DNA of 57,867 nucleotides, from NCBI GenBank assembly GCA_964503335.1, contig CAZCZZ010000022.1, positions 1 to 57,867 of the forward strand. Reading direction: 5' to 3'. Under the pieces are notes generated by a model, which had not been told where the DNA came from, did not search any database, and saw nothing but the letters and a program-made list of their open reading frames with translations. Positions 26,807-37,000 of the stretch are shown piece after piece. Source of the DNA: CAZCZZ01 sp964503335. GTDB lineage: Bacteria; Verrucomicrobiota; Kiritimatiellia; CAIVKH01. Both the position numbers and the translations under genes were made by a program. How positions within the stretch are numbered: position 1 is the first letter of the stretch; each line of letters starts with the position of its first letter.

Positions 26807-28206
26807 GGCTCACGTTCAAAACCGCCCTGTTCCTATGCGTTGTGGCGCACGGCACTGTCTCGGCGCAGACGACGAATCTTTATCACACCAACCGCGTCTT
26901 CAAGACCATTGCCCTGACAAACTTTCCGAGAATCACAGCATTTCGCGTCGCTACGATGGCACAACAGCTCACTCAGGTGGTGGGACCGACGAACATAGTC
27001 ATCAACACCAATGCGACCAAGGCCGTGGAGTACGAGGGCTTTGCTTGGGGTTACGAGAGCGCGAATGCGGCGTGGACATCGGCCGTTTCGATCTATCAAT
27101 CATACTATACCAATCACCCGGGTATGATTTACGACAATGTCGGGTGGGTGAAAGGAACAAAAGAGGCGTACGGCACTTGGGGCGCGTATCTGTGGTACTT
27201 GCAGAATCAAATATCGTTCACTTCATCGGTCACAAACGTTTGGATCAGTTCCTACAGCGTAACGAGTCCCATACTCCAAGTCCTTGTCGGTTCGCTGGGC
27301 GACTATCCTCCGAGAACCAACGTGATGAGTGTCGGACCGACGAACTGGGCGCTAATCACGAATTTCTTGGGTTCGGGCGTTTCTACAGACGCGGTTTTCA
27401 AGGCCAATCTCGACACGTACTATGAGATTCTGATTCCTGATCTGCTCGTAAAGCAGCGCACAAATTCCTTACTGACGACCAACATATTTACAGCGAAGTC
27501 CTATCCCACGCGGATGACGCCCACCAATTACCACTTCCAGATTCGGCGCGCTTCATCCACCAACTGGTACACGCTTACGAATGGCACCGCGTCGGCCTGC
27601 ACGTCCATCGTGGCCGTGGCTGGACACTTCAAGCTGAGAGTCACAGTGTCAGTGACCAACGCGGTGGCGCAGTCTCGGGAGAAGAATTTTACGGTAGAGT
27701 TTCCCCACTACTCAGCGATTACCTCCAGTGTTGATGTCATTAATAGGGCCAATCAGGCGTGGTCCAACACGCTTGCCGCAACAACCGTAGCCGGTCGCCG
27801 AGAAGAAGGCTTTTGGATTCAGATCAATACTCAAACACAGCAGTATCAGTTTGCTGCTACAGACTACGGCCCGACAGTGACAGCCTATGAGGTTGCCTAC
27901 GTTGTAGCACGCCCCCGTCCCCCGGATGACCCAGCCACGCCATCTCCCCTTGATCGACCAACATACACCGTTGCCTATTTCCACACTCACACCCCAACAC
28001 GATATCGCGTTGATGGTCGCAACGTTGGTCCATCTCGACCACCTCACTTGCCAAATGACGAGAACTTCTGTTTCAAAAACGATGTGGTGGGAATCGTATA
28101 CGATTATGCGTCCGGTTGGTCCGGCTTCGTGGCGGGAGGCCATCCCATCTATTCTGACTCGCAACTTTACCACGCTGGACCGCAACGAAGATCAACGCCA
28201 CCCTGA
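26803..28206 (+). CDS. Secreted protein with possible JAB/DUF4329-like C-terminal domain
   Basis: A 467-residue exported protein (signal peptide FKTALFLCVVAHGTVSAQ), Thr/Asn-rich. Residues 1-310 match nothing I know. The C-terminal part has REEGFWIQINTQTQQYQF, then AYFHTHTP with H394 and H396, and LPNDENFCFKNDVVGIVYDY. The order Glu, HxH, then a downstream Asp resembles JAMM/JAB metalloproteases and DUF4329 toxin-like domains, though the usual Ser-x-x-Asp spacing is not clear. It is translationally coupled to the preceding gene (ATGA). A hydrolase or toxin role is a guess. Confidence 0.6.
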   Translation: MRLTFKTALFLCVVAHGTVSAQTTNLYHTNRVFKTIALTNFPRITAFRVATMAQQLTQVVGPTNIVINTNATKAVEYEGFAWGYESANAAWTSAVSIYQSYYTNHPGMIYDNVGWVKGTKEAYGTWGAYLWYLQNQISFTSSVTNVWISSYSVTSPILQVLVGSLGDYPPRTNVMSVGPTNWALITNFLGSGVSTDAVFKANLDTYYEILIPDLLVKQRTNSLLTTNIFTAKSYPTRMTPTNYHFQIRRASSTNWYTLTNGTASACTSIVAVAGHFKLRVTVSVTNAVAQSREKNFTVEFPHYSAITSSVDVINRANQAWSNTLAATTVAGRREEGFWIQINTQTQQYQFAATDYGPTVTAYEVAYVVARPRPPDDPATPSPLDRPTYTVAYFHTHTPTRYRVDGRNVGPSRPPHLPNDENFCFKNDVVGIVYDYASGWSGFVAGGHPIYSDSQLYHAGPQRRSTPP

Positions 28207-28223
28207 TCTAGGAGATAGACACG

Positions 28224-28820
28224 ATGAAATCACTCATGCACTACATATTCCAGTTCACGGCAGGCATCTGTCTTCTGTTTGGTCCAATCGTTCTCATTGG
28301 ATTGTCTCAAACAGTCTCCATAACGCCCTTTGCCTTTGTTGCTACAAACACAGCCGCCGGTGTTGAGGTGATAACTTCACCGCCGTCTCAGCTGACGGTA
28401 ACGCTAGCGCTTCGGAACCTTTACGGCTCGGGTGCTGCGACATTCGCAACAAATGGCGGCACATCTTTGACAATCACGCAGTCATGTGTGGTGGACATCA
28501 CCGGGACTCAATCGAGCTCCAGTGCAAGCAACATGGTGATGGAGGCTTATATAGAGTCCGCCCAAGTGTGCTCGAACATTTTCTCTGTAATTACTAACAA
28601 TATTATCTCGATACAGGCAGCTCTTGATACGGCATGGTTGGCCGTTTCCAATTACTCGATCGCCACAAATGCGGCGAGATCGGCTTCATTAAAGGGTACA
28701 AATGTCTTCGTCACCTTCGGAAGCGATCTACCGCCTGACGCGCTAGGGCCAGGATTCGTAGCTGGCGTTGAACTCAATGCTTTCACTGGCCAGGTTGTCA
28801 ACATTCTCAGCGGCCCGTAG
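28224..28820 (+). CDS. Secreted protein of unknown function
   Basis: A 198-residue product with an N-terminal hydrophobic segment (YIFQFTAGICLLFGPIVLIGL) and a low-charge Ser/Thr/Ala/Asn-rich remainder. Three central Cys-containing stretches (SCVVD, QVCSN) might form a disulfide. I recognise no family. It begins 17 bp after the JAB-like gene, so it is likely in the same operon. Confidence 0.6.
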   Translation: MKSLMHYIFQFTAGICLLFGPIVLIGLSQTVSITPFAFVATNTAAGVEVITSPPSQLTVTLALRNLYGSGAATFATNGGTSLTITQSCVVDITGTQSSSSASNMVMEAYIESAQVCSNIFSVITNNIISIQAALDTAWLAVSNYSIATNAARSASLKGTNVFVTFGSDLPPDALGPGFVAGVELNAFTGQVVNILSGP

Positions 28821-28907
28821 ATTCGGCTGAGAAGGAAGTGATTTCATGGTCTGCGGAACGCGAGATTCGTCAGACAAGCTTCATCAAGGACCCCGGAAAG
28901 ACCGCAA

Positions 28908-30044
28908 ATGATGCCCAAGTGCAAAATATCGATTGTTTCACGAATGAATAGTTTCCGCAGAGTCGCATTGCTCTTTGGTGTGGGTACATTCATCTTGGCA
29001 CCGATCTTCCCCACGCAAGCTGCTGTGACGGGCATTCTCTCGCGTGCGACAGTCAGCAACAGTGACCTGACCGTCGTGCAAGGCACATGGATCAAGAACG
29101 CAGTGACCGAGAGAAAGATCGCGCGTCCTAACGGCCCCGCCGCACTCGGTCCCCATCGTGCGAATAGGGCGACCTTCTTCGGTATGCTTCAGACCGAAGC
29201 TGAGGCACTTCCTTCTTACTTTGTTAATGACAACATCGCCATCGTCGGCCAAACCAACGCAACAATGTTCGACCTAGCGTCCTGGAGGGCGGACGCAGGA
29301 TTGAACTCGAACGGTTTTCGACGGGTCCTGCACTGGGATGGTGTTGGATCTCCGACTTACTCCTATGGTTTCGCGCAATCAGGGGACGTCATCGGTTCGT
29401 GGATTTTCGACGATTTGCGCGAATGCATGGCGTCACTGAAGTGGACAACGGTCAAGTTCTATCCTGGTTCATACCCAGATGTCGGTGAACAAAAGTACAC
29501 AGTTGTTGGGCTAAACGGTGCCGATTGTGCAGCGCGTCGCGACTACGCCATCTCCCAATATCCGAACAATTGGACTCAATTCAACCAACATGCCCTTTCG
29601 GGAGACGGGGCTTATGCAGGTCCAGAGGGTACACCACCGGCGTCCTGGCCTTTTCAACGCGTTCGAGGTCGGCCCTACGGAGACACGGGAAGTTCATACT
29701 CCATTACAAACCATGTAACACGTGGCGCGACCATTTACCTGACGGCGCAGACACCTCCGATTGGCGGCGCAACGTACCGCGATCTCGACGGCTTTTTTGG
29801 TGATCCCGCTGTACTCGTGCTGTATACGAATTGGACTGCTCAGCAATTCAAACCGCTGCAAGGTAGTCAGTTTGACCCCGACAATCGCGTATATCCTGCG
29901 TTGTTCTTGAACATGCCAGATGTGTGTCCCATCGACAGTGCCAATCCCGTCATTTGCTCCGATTCCGCGACGCCGTTTTGGTATCGGGGATATCAAATTG
30001 TGGGTGTCGTGGTTGTAAAGTGGGACTTTGTGTACACACAGTAA
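28908..30044 (+). CDS. Secreted protein of unknown function
   Basis: A 378-residue product. A basic n-region and hydrophobic stretch (RRVALLFGVGTFILAPIFPTQA) form a signal peptide whether translation starts at 28908 (GGAAAG upstream, preferred) or at 28944. The mature part is rich in aromatic residues and Gly (ASWRADAGLNSNGFRR, YPGSYPDVGEQKYTVVG) and contains several Cys, but shows no family I can name. Fourth and last gene of the accessory block; codon use looks more relaxed and AT-richer than in flanking housekeeping genes. Confidence 0.6.
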   Translation: MMPKCKISIVSRMNSFRRVALLFGVGTFILAPIFPTQAAVTGILSRATVSNSDLTVVQGTWIKNAVTERKIARPNGPAALGPHRANRATFFGMLQTEAEALPSYFVNDNIAIVGQTNATMFDLASWRADAGLNSNGFRRVLHWDGVGSPTYSYGFAQSGDVIGSWIFDDLRECMASLKWTTVKFYPGSYPDVGEQKYTVVGLNGADCAARRDYAISQYPNNWTQFNQHALSGDGAYAGPEGTPPASWPFQRVRGRPYGDTGSSYSITNHVTRGATIYLTAQTPPIGGATYRDLDGFFGDPAVLVLYTNWTAQQFKPLQGSQFDPDNRVYPALFLNMPDVCPIDSANPVICSDSATPFWYRGYQIVGVVVVKWDFVYTQ

Positions 30045-30147
30045 TTCTTTGCCCTTTCCGACGGTATCCCGCCCCGCCCTCACCTCGCGCTGAATTGATT
30101 CCATCCGACCATCCAGACCCCTTCATACGCGGAATTGTGCGCACAGC

Positions 30148-31038
30148 CTAAACGGGCTTCTCGTTCCACGCCTTCACGCATTCGTCGATCGTGAGTTCGT
30201 ACTTCGTGTTGCAGAAGCGACACGACACAACCACGTTCTCAGCCTTCTTCACCATGTCCATGCGTTCGCTGTATGGCAATGAACGCAAGACGGCGCCCAT
30301 TTTTTCACGACTGCAGTTGCATTTGAACGCGGGTGTCGGACAGGCGTCGAAGATGAGTCGCGGCGCGACGCCTTCCGGTTTTACCAAGTCGTTCAGGATA
30401 TTCTCGAAGAGATTGTCGGACTCGTCGTCCCTTGCCAGCAGGGCGCGGACGTGATTGTCGCGCAGGCGATCGCGCACCCGCGAGAACTGTTCCAGCGAGC
30501 TGTTGGGCAAGGCCTGAATCAGGACGCCGCGGCACAGCTTAACCGGATTCTCAGGATCCGGATTCATCGCGATCATCGCCAGGGCGCCGGTCTCGATCTG
30601 GTCGCTGATGCACATGCTGTAGGCGAGATCCTCGACCACATCCTGCAGCTCCGCTTTCGTGGTGCCGGATGAAGTGACCACGCCGTCTCGCGAACGGATG
30701 ACCTGCACGCTCCCGTCGCCCCCAAGTAACGCGTTGATGTCTTCGGCGTCTGCCAGTGTGCTCGGGGTGATGAACGCACGCGTCGCACCGTCGGGTCCCG
30801 TATCAACCACGATCGTTCGAAGCTTCCCCGTGTAGGCCCAGCGGATGTTGAGTCGTTCGCCCCTGCTGATTGTGGCCGACGACATCAAGCCCGCGGTCAT
30901 TGCGCGTCCGAGGAGGTGCGCGGCGACCGGATCGCAGTCGTGCCGCCGCACGGCCTCGCCCACCATGTCGGTCGTCACAGCATAGGAAAACGCAATGTGC
31001 AGTCCTTCCAGTCTTCCTTTGTAAAGCACGTCGGGCAT
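30148..31038 (-). CDS. hslO: Hsp33 redox-regulated chaperone
   Basis: Holdase chaperone switched on by oxidation. The 296-residue product has the Hsp33 core (DVLYKGRLEGLHIAFSYAV to IQALPNSS) and the C-terminal zinc switch with the four cysteines as CNC and CRFC. It is followed by no gene on its strand. The upstream WalJ-like gene is 41 bp away on the same strand, so the two may share a transcript. Confidence 0.94.
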   Translation of the reverse strand: MPDVLYKGRLEGLHIAFSYAVTTDMVGEAVRRHDCDPVAAHLLGRAMTAGLMSSATISRGERLNIRWAYTGKLRTIVVDTGPDGATRAFITPSTLADAEDINALLGGDGSVQVIRSRDGVVTSSGTTKAELQDVVEDLAYSMCISDQIETGALAMIAMNPDPENPVKLCRGVLIQALPNSSLEQFSRVRDRLRDNHVRALLARDDESDNLFENILNDLVKPEGVAPRLIFDACPTPAFKCNCSREKMGAVLRSLPYSERMDMVKKAENVVVSCRFCNTKYELTIDECVKAWNEKPV

Positions 31039-31079
31039 GTGGTGAGCTGGAATATCTCGCGTCGCGTGGGAAATTCAAG

Positions 31080-31865
31080 TCAGGCGAGGCAGCAGAGCTC
31101 GCTGATCCGGTCGGGATACGTCGGGCTCACCTTGATATGCGAATGGCCCGCCTGGTCCAGCTTCCTCCGCATCGTCGCCACGGCGATGGCCTCCGTATTG
31201 CACTGCTCGCTGAGATGCGCGAGGAAGACATGCGAAAGGTCAGGCGTCGCGATCTCGGCCAGCAAGTTCGCCGCGCGTTCATTCGAGAGGTGACCCTGCC
31301 GGCCCATGATGCGCTGCTTGAGATACCAGGGACGCTCCGCATCCTTGAGCATATCCTCGTCGTGATTCGACTCCACCACGACGGCATGGCAGCGACGAAG
31401 CCGCTCGCGAACCAGCGAAGTCGGTACGCCAATATCGGTGACGACGCCCACGCGGGAGGATCCGTTCGACACGACAAATCCAACCGGATCATAGGCATCA
31501 TGCGGCACGGAAAACGGTTCGATGTGAAGGTCGCCGATCGTGAACGGCATGCCCGTCGAAAAGACCTGCCACTGGAGATCCTTCGTGTTGTCGTTGCCGT
31601 TCAGCGCCTCGATCGTGCCCGCATTCCCGAACAGCCGCACACCGTGCCTCTGGTGCAGGACACGAAGCCCCGCGGTGTGATCGGAATGTTCATGGCTGAC
31701 ACAAATTCCAGCGAGCGAGGCCGCAGACAACTGGAGTTCTCCGAGACGCCGATCCAACTCACGGGCGCTCAAACCGGCGTCGATGAGGATGTGCGTAGTC
31801 GCAGAGCCTACGAGCGTGGCGTTGCCGGAACTGCCGCTACCTAGAATGCATACGCGCATAGCCAT
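31080..31865 (-). CDS. MBL-fold hydrolase, WalJ/YycJ-like
   Basis: A 261-residue metallo-beta-lactamase-fold protein. The N-terminus MRVCILGSGSSGNATLV and zinc motif SHEHSDHTAG are diagnostic of the YycJ/WalJ subgroup; VVTDIGVPT, ESNHDEDML and LAHLSEQCNT provide later ligands. Relatives are putative 5'-3' exonucleases or phosphodiesterases tied to genome maintenance and wall regulation. Substrate not known. Confidence 0.88.
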   Translation of the reverse strand: MAMRVCILGSGSSGNATLVGSATTHILIDAGLSARELDRRLGELQLSAASLAGICVSHEHSDHTAGLRVLHQRHGVRLFGNAGTIEALNGNDNTKDLQWQVFSTGMPFTIGDLHIEPFSVPHDAYDPVGFVVSNGSSRVGVVTDIGVPTSLVRERLRRCHAVVVESNHDEDMLKDAERPWYLKQRIMGRQGHLSNERAANLLAEIATPDLSHVFLAHLSEQCNTEAIAVATMRRKLDQAGHSHIKVSPTYPDRISELCCLA

Positions 31866-31901
31866 GTGGTTTGAATTGTGATGATTGTCCCCCGACCCTG
31901 A

Positions 31902-34082
31902 TCAGTCAACGCGTATCGTGATGCGGTCACTTTCACCACCGGCGCGCACGCAGGCGATTTCATGGCGTCCCTTCTGCAACGGAAGCGTCCATCGCGCCCC
32001 GGCTGGCTTCACCCCCACAAGTCGTTGATTTACAAACCAATGAAGCTCGCCCGTGGGTTCAGCTTCCGCCTGAACCAACAGATTCTGGTCATCGCCCTCC
32101 CTGGCCGGGTCGAACCGAAAGATATCACCATCCCGCGGCGACAGAATTCGCAGCGGCGCTCTTTGACCTGGCTCATCCGTCGCGCCGTTCCGCTGCGCAA
32201 GAAAGGAAGAGACGGCCTCAGGCCACGTCTCACCCGAACCGCGGTGAACCGCACAGGGGCTCGAGCCCGATACGCCTTGCACATACCAGGCCTCCGCGTG
32301 GTCCGCGCAAAACGGACCGGGCACGCTCCCGGATAGCGAACAGACATCGCGCGCTTCAAGGCCGGGTGGCTGGACGTACCAAGGCGCTACCCCGTCCGGG
32401 TAGAGACTCCGGATGAAATCCCACGCGACCGGTGTCGCGACAACGCGGCCCACGAGCCCCGGATCGGAACCACCGTCCGGCATGCCAGCCCAAACGCCGA
32501 TGACAAAGTCCGGATTCCACGCGATGGTCCATGCATCACGGAACCCGGAAGAGGTGCCGGTCTTCCACGCAGCCTTCGGCATGCGCACGTCGGCGTTGTG
32601 TCCCGCTGCATCGTCAGCCCGCTCATCTCCCGCCAGCATGTCAGCCACAAGCCACGACGCTTCTTCAGAGAAGACTCGCGACGTGCGATCATTTGCATTC
32701 ACGTCGCACCACTGCACGGCCCTGAAGATTCCCCCCCGGGCCAGGCAGGCATACGCATTCGCGAGGTCGAGCAACCTTACCTCGGCGTTACCGAGAACGA
32801 GACCTGACCCGTAGTAGGTCGCGGGCTTCCGGATCGTCGAGAAGCCAAGGGTCTTCAGGAGGCCATGAAAGGCTTCCGTCCCGAGACGTTCGGCGAGCCC
32901 TACGGCAGGCATATTGAGGGACTGAATCAAGGCGTCGCGAGCGGGCACGACGCCCTGGAACGCGCCGTCAAAATTCTCCACGTCGCGCCCGCTTCCCGGA
33001 TCGGGAACATCCGCCAGGGCCGTCGCCGGCGTAATCCAGCCCCGGTCGAGCGCCGCGGCATAGACAAAGGGCTTCAGCGTGGACCCCGCCGAACGAGGCG
33101 CGAGGACACCGTTCACCTGCGCGTGTGGCGAAGGAGAATTGTAGTCAGGCGCGCCAACCAAGGCGCGGATCGCGGACGCCTTCACGTCAATGACCACGGC
33201 AGCCATGGTCCGTTCGTTTCCACTTTCTACGTGACGACGGATGCAGGCTTCCAAAAGCGATTGCAGACGCGGGTCAAGAGTCGTTCGAATCTCGGCACGG
33301 CCGGCCTCTGCGACATCCGCCGCAATCATGTCGCAGAAATGCGGCGCGTTGTTGGGACGGGGCGATTCCTTATACGCGAGCCTTGAAGTCAGCGCATCGC
33401 GACGCTCGTCGTCCGAGATGAACCCGCACGCTTGCATCCGATCGAGCACATAGGATTGTCGCATGCGCGCGCGATGAGGATGTCGATCTGGACGCAGACG
33501 CGCGGGCGACTGGGGAAGTCCGGCCAGCAGCGACGCCTCGGCAAGCGAAAGGTCGTGCGGCGACTTGTTGAAGTAGCGCCAGCTCGCCGATTCGATGCCG
33601 ACAAGATTGCCACCGAACGGCGCGCGGTTGAGATACTGGGCAAGGATGTCCTGCTTGCTGCACGCGAATTCCATCTTCACGGCCGCGCTGGCTTCACGAA
33701 GCTTCGTCCAGAGGTTGCGCGGACGCGGCTCGACGAGCCGGATCACTTGCGTCGACAGTGTGGAAGCGCCGGAGACGACTTTTCGCGACCAGACGTTCTG
33801 CACCAACGCTCGACCGATGGACCGCACATCCACGCCGCAGTGGTCCTGGAAGCGCGAGTCCTCGGCCGCGATGATCGCCTTCACGATCCAATCTTCGGCC
33901 CGAGGACGATAGACGGGAATGCAGTCGAAACCTTCCGGGCTGAGGAACTCCCGAAGCACACGCCCGTCCGCATCCAGCACCCTCACACCAGCCGGGAACA
34001 TTTTAAGTCGCGCGACGTCGAACGGTATCGCGGCCCACACCGCGAGACCCATCGCTCCGATCGCCAGCAGCGAGCGCTTCAC
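31902..34082 (-). CDS. pbpC: Penicillin-binding protein 1C
   Basis: Bifunctional class A PBP acting on peptidoglycan outside the inner membrane. The 726-residue product has a membrane anchor (SLLAIGAMGLAVWAAI), a GT51 glycosyltransferase domain (IIAAEDSRFQDHCGVD; STLSTQVIRLVEPR), a transpeptidase domain (SxxK as GSTLKPF; SLN as QSLNMP; KTG as WKTGTSSGF) and a C-terminal BiPBP_C beta domain (LHWFVNQRLVGVKP). The GTG at 34082 overlaps the macroglobulin stop (GTGA) and has GGAGG 7 nt upstream, better than the longer frame. Pairing of pbpC with a macroglobulin gene is known from E. coli. Confidence 0.94.
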   Translation of the reverse strand: MKRSLLAIGAMGLAVWAAIPFDVARLKMFPAGVRVLDADGRVLREFLSPEGFDCIPVYRPRAEDWIVKAIIAAEDSRFQDHCGVDVRSIGRALVQNVWSRKVVSGASTLSTQVIRLVEPRPRNLWTKLREASAAVKMEFACSKQDILAQYLNRAPFGGNLVGIESASWRYFNKSPHDLSLAEASLLAGLPQSPARLRPDRHPHRARMRQSYVLDRMQACGFISDDERRDALTSRLAYKESPRPNNAPHFCDMIAADVAEAGRAEIRTTLDPRLQSLLEACIRRHVESGNERTMAAVVIDVKASAIRALVGAPDYNSPSPHAQVNGVLAPRSAGSTLKPFVYAAALDRGWITPATALADVPDPGSGRDVENFDGAFQGVVPARDALIQSLNMPAVGLAERLGTEAFHGLLKTLGFSTIRKPATYYGSGLVLGNAEVRLLDLANAYACLARGGIFRAVQWCDVNANDRTSRVFSEEASWLVADMLAGDERADDAAGHNADVRMPKAAWKTGTSSGFRDAWTIAWNPDFVIGVWAGMPDGGSDPGLVGRVVATPVAWDFIRSLYPDGVAPWYVQPPGLEARDVCSLSGSVPGPFCADHAEAWYVQGVSGSSPCAVHRGSGETWPEAVSSFLAQRNGATDEPGQRAPLRILSPRDGDIFRFDPAREGDDQNLLVQAEAEPTGELHWFVNQRLVGVKPAGARWTLPLQKGRHEIACVRAGGESDRITIRVD

Positions 34083-37000
34083 TCCTGCACCTCCAGCACA
34101 GCATGGCCCTGCTCGCTCTTCCTGCCGGGGTCGTACATGCATTCAGCTCGCACGGCGGGCCATACGAACCGGCCGGGCGTGACGACGCGCGCGGCATAGA
34201 AGTACTGCGATGGCGACGACACGGTGCCGGTGAACAGGATCAAGCGATCATCCCGGATGTCCCGATGCAGACACCAGTCCTGCTTCGCCGTGATCCAGGG
34301 AACGAGCTGTGATGTGGACAGAGCCGGATTCTCGATCTCCAAACCCGCCGGCAGGAGGTCCACTATAACGACGTTGTCCGCAACATACTCCATCGGATCG
34401 ACATCGAGCCTGATAACAACCAAGTCACCCTGCTGGAGAATCGATGCTTCGAGTTCCTCACCCGCCACGTTGTACACCGTCCGATACACGGACAGGCCTT
34501 GAGCCAGATCGTCCGTCGCGGGCTCAGCGGGTGTTCCGTGGCTCGTCATGGAGTAGTACACGACCGATGTGCCCTTGTTCTCGACGAATGGCACAGCTTC
34601 GCTGGCCGACCAGGACGATGCGAATGCATTTGTCCCGGCGCCGGCTTCGGATCCGTTCCACAACACATCAAGCGTTGGTGACCCCGGCGGCACACGCCGC
34701 GCATACGAACCGAGCGCCATCAAGGCCATGGCGTCGTCCTGGGTGGTGCCCCACCGGCCCTGTTCCGCGCGGCTGTTCAACGCGTCGACGAGATGTGGAA
34801 TCTCGGGACGCTGCGGATCGGTATCGAGCCACGCCTTCAGCAGGAGCGCGATGTCGCGCACGGGACTGCCCAACGTCCCGCCCGAATCCCGCTCGGTGCG
34901 GATCATCGGCAGGTCAAGCTGCTTGAGGATGTCCACCGCGAAGCGAGGTTCACCACTGAGCGCCAGCGCATTCGCGGTGTGCACGCGCGCTGCGAAGGTG
35001 AGTCGTGGCACCTCCTCGCGCAAACGGGTGCTCCAAGCCGTGGCAGGCTTCCCGGAGCGCGCCAGCACTTCACACGCATAGGCGCGTTCTTCGCGGTCAA
35101 CGAGCCATGCCGACGAATCGGGATCGGCATCTCGCGCCGTGGGCCGATCGACCACGCCACGCACAAAGGCCAGCGCGTCGGCGAGTCGGTCTTCGGGAAT
35201 GCGCAACCCCGCAGCGCGAGCCTCAATCAGGAAGTGCGTGGCGTACAGCGTGGGCCAGGTGGCTGCCCTGTCTCCGCGCGGCCACAGGCTGAATCCACCA
35301 CCGCTCACCTGCATCGAGAGAATACGCAGCACGGCCGCTTCCGCAAAATGCATGCACTCTTCCCTGCCGAGCGATCCAGGTTTCACGCGCGCCGCGAGGT
35401 CGGGCAGGACGAGCAGCGGGAACGCTGCCGAAGCCGTTTGCTCGAGGCATCCGTATGGATACGTCAGCAGGGCGTCGAAGGCCCCCGAGAGCTGAACATC
35501 AGGCTGCACTGCGATGCGCACCTCGGCTTCACCACCGGCGGTGAGCAGGTCGCTCGACCACTCGAAGCGCTGTGTTTGTCCCGGCGGAATGGCACCTGTC
35601 ACGACGCGGGTCACGGGTGGCGCGGCAGGGCGCACAGCGATCTCGATCGATTCATGGAATCCTTCCGACTCCACACTCACGTCGCAAACCGCCTTGCCCG
35701 GTGCGGACCCTGCCACGAGGTCAAAGATCTGCTCAACCGTGCCGCCCGCAGGAAGCGCAATCTCGCGAACCGGGTCTTCCAGCGTGAGCGGTCCGCCGGT
35801 CGTCATACGCAACACGATTTGCTTTGCGGAGTCCGTCGTGTTGTACAGACGCACCTTCGACCGAACTTGGTCACCGGGTGCAAGGAATCGCGGCAGCGAC
35901 GTTTCAACGACGACATCGCGGCGCACCTTGACAGCGGCATCCGCTGAGCCCGCATCACTTGCATTCCACGCCACGGCCATGAGCCGGATTTCCCCTGTGA
36001 ACTCGGGCAGCGCAACATTGGTCGCGATGACGCCGGCAGAATCAGTTTCAAGCTTCGAGTACCAGAGTGCGAGGGGTTGGAAACGCCGGGCGCGGATGGG
36101 ATTCAAGCGACGGCGCAGGGCGCTGGACGCATCGCCTGCGATGTGCGAGGCGGCGCCACCGATCTCATCTTCAACGATCGGCATGAGATCGCTGAAGAGG
36201 TCATGGGCTACGATCGATGTATCACGCGGCGCAAGGAACCACGCGAGCGGGTCGGGCGTTTCGTGATCGGTCAACATGCAGATGGCTTCATCGACGGCCA
36301 TGAGAACCACCGCCGCGCCGGCGACGGGCTGACCACCTTCATTCCGCACGGTGATTCGAACCGGGAAACTCGTCTGCGGTTTCACGACTTCGGGCTGAGC
36401 AAGTTCCAGCGATAGCCGACGACCATTGGGCGCTACGCGGAGCACGGTCGAGCCGATTGCGCGATGAGCGGACCACGTACCCTCCGCAACGGCAGGTCGA
36501 ATCAGAGCAATCGAACAAAGCGCGCTGGGGACGGCATCCGCGCTTAGCGGAACGTCGACCGTCGTCGACTTGCCCGACAATCGAATCAGTCGTCGCTCGA
36601 GAATCGAATCGGTCTCGACCGTAAGCAGACCGATTCCTTCAAACGGAGAGCGTATGGTGACTTTCGCCACGTCACCGGGCGCGTACGTGTCGCGATCCGA
36701 TTGCACGTCCAGCCGATCCGGCCTTGAACGGTCCCATGTCTCCCACGTGTCATCGACGGCGTGGGCATGGAACTCGATGCTCGATGACGCCTCGCTTTCG
36801 GGATCGCTGACGACAACAACGTAGTCACCCGCCGCATCCACGCTGTTCGTCCACGACGCCTTGCCTGCATTAGGCGCCACGACACTATCGGCTACCGGCG
36901 TGAGCGTTCTCTCCGAGACGTAGGCGAACTGGCCGTCCGGTCGGCGACGCAGCACGGTGCTCCATGTCACGCGGCTGGTCTCAATCCGCAAGCCCGGCGC

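Noticed and set aside
34793..35947. 384-residue plus-strand frame inside the macroglobulin gene
   Set aside because: Antisense to the conserved thioester region of the macroglobulin; no signal, domain or ribosome-binding site.
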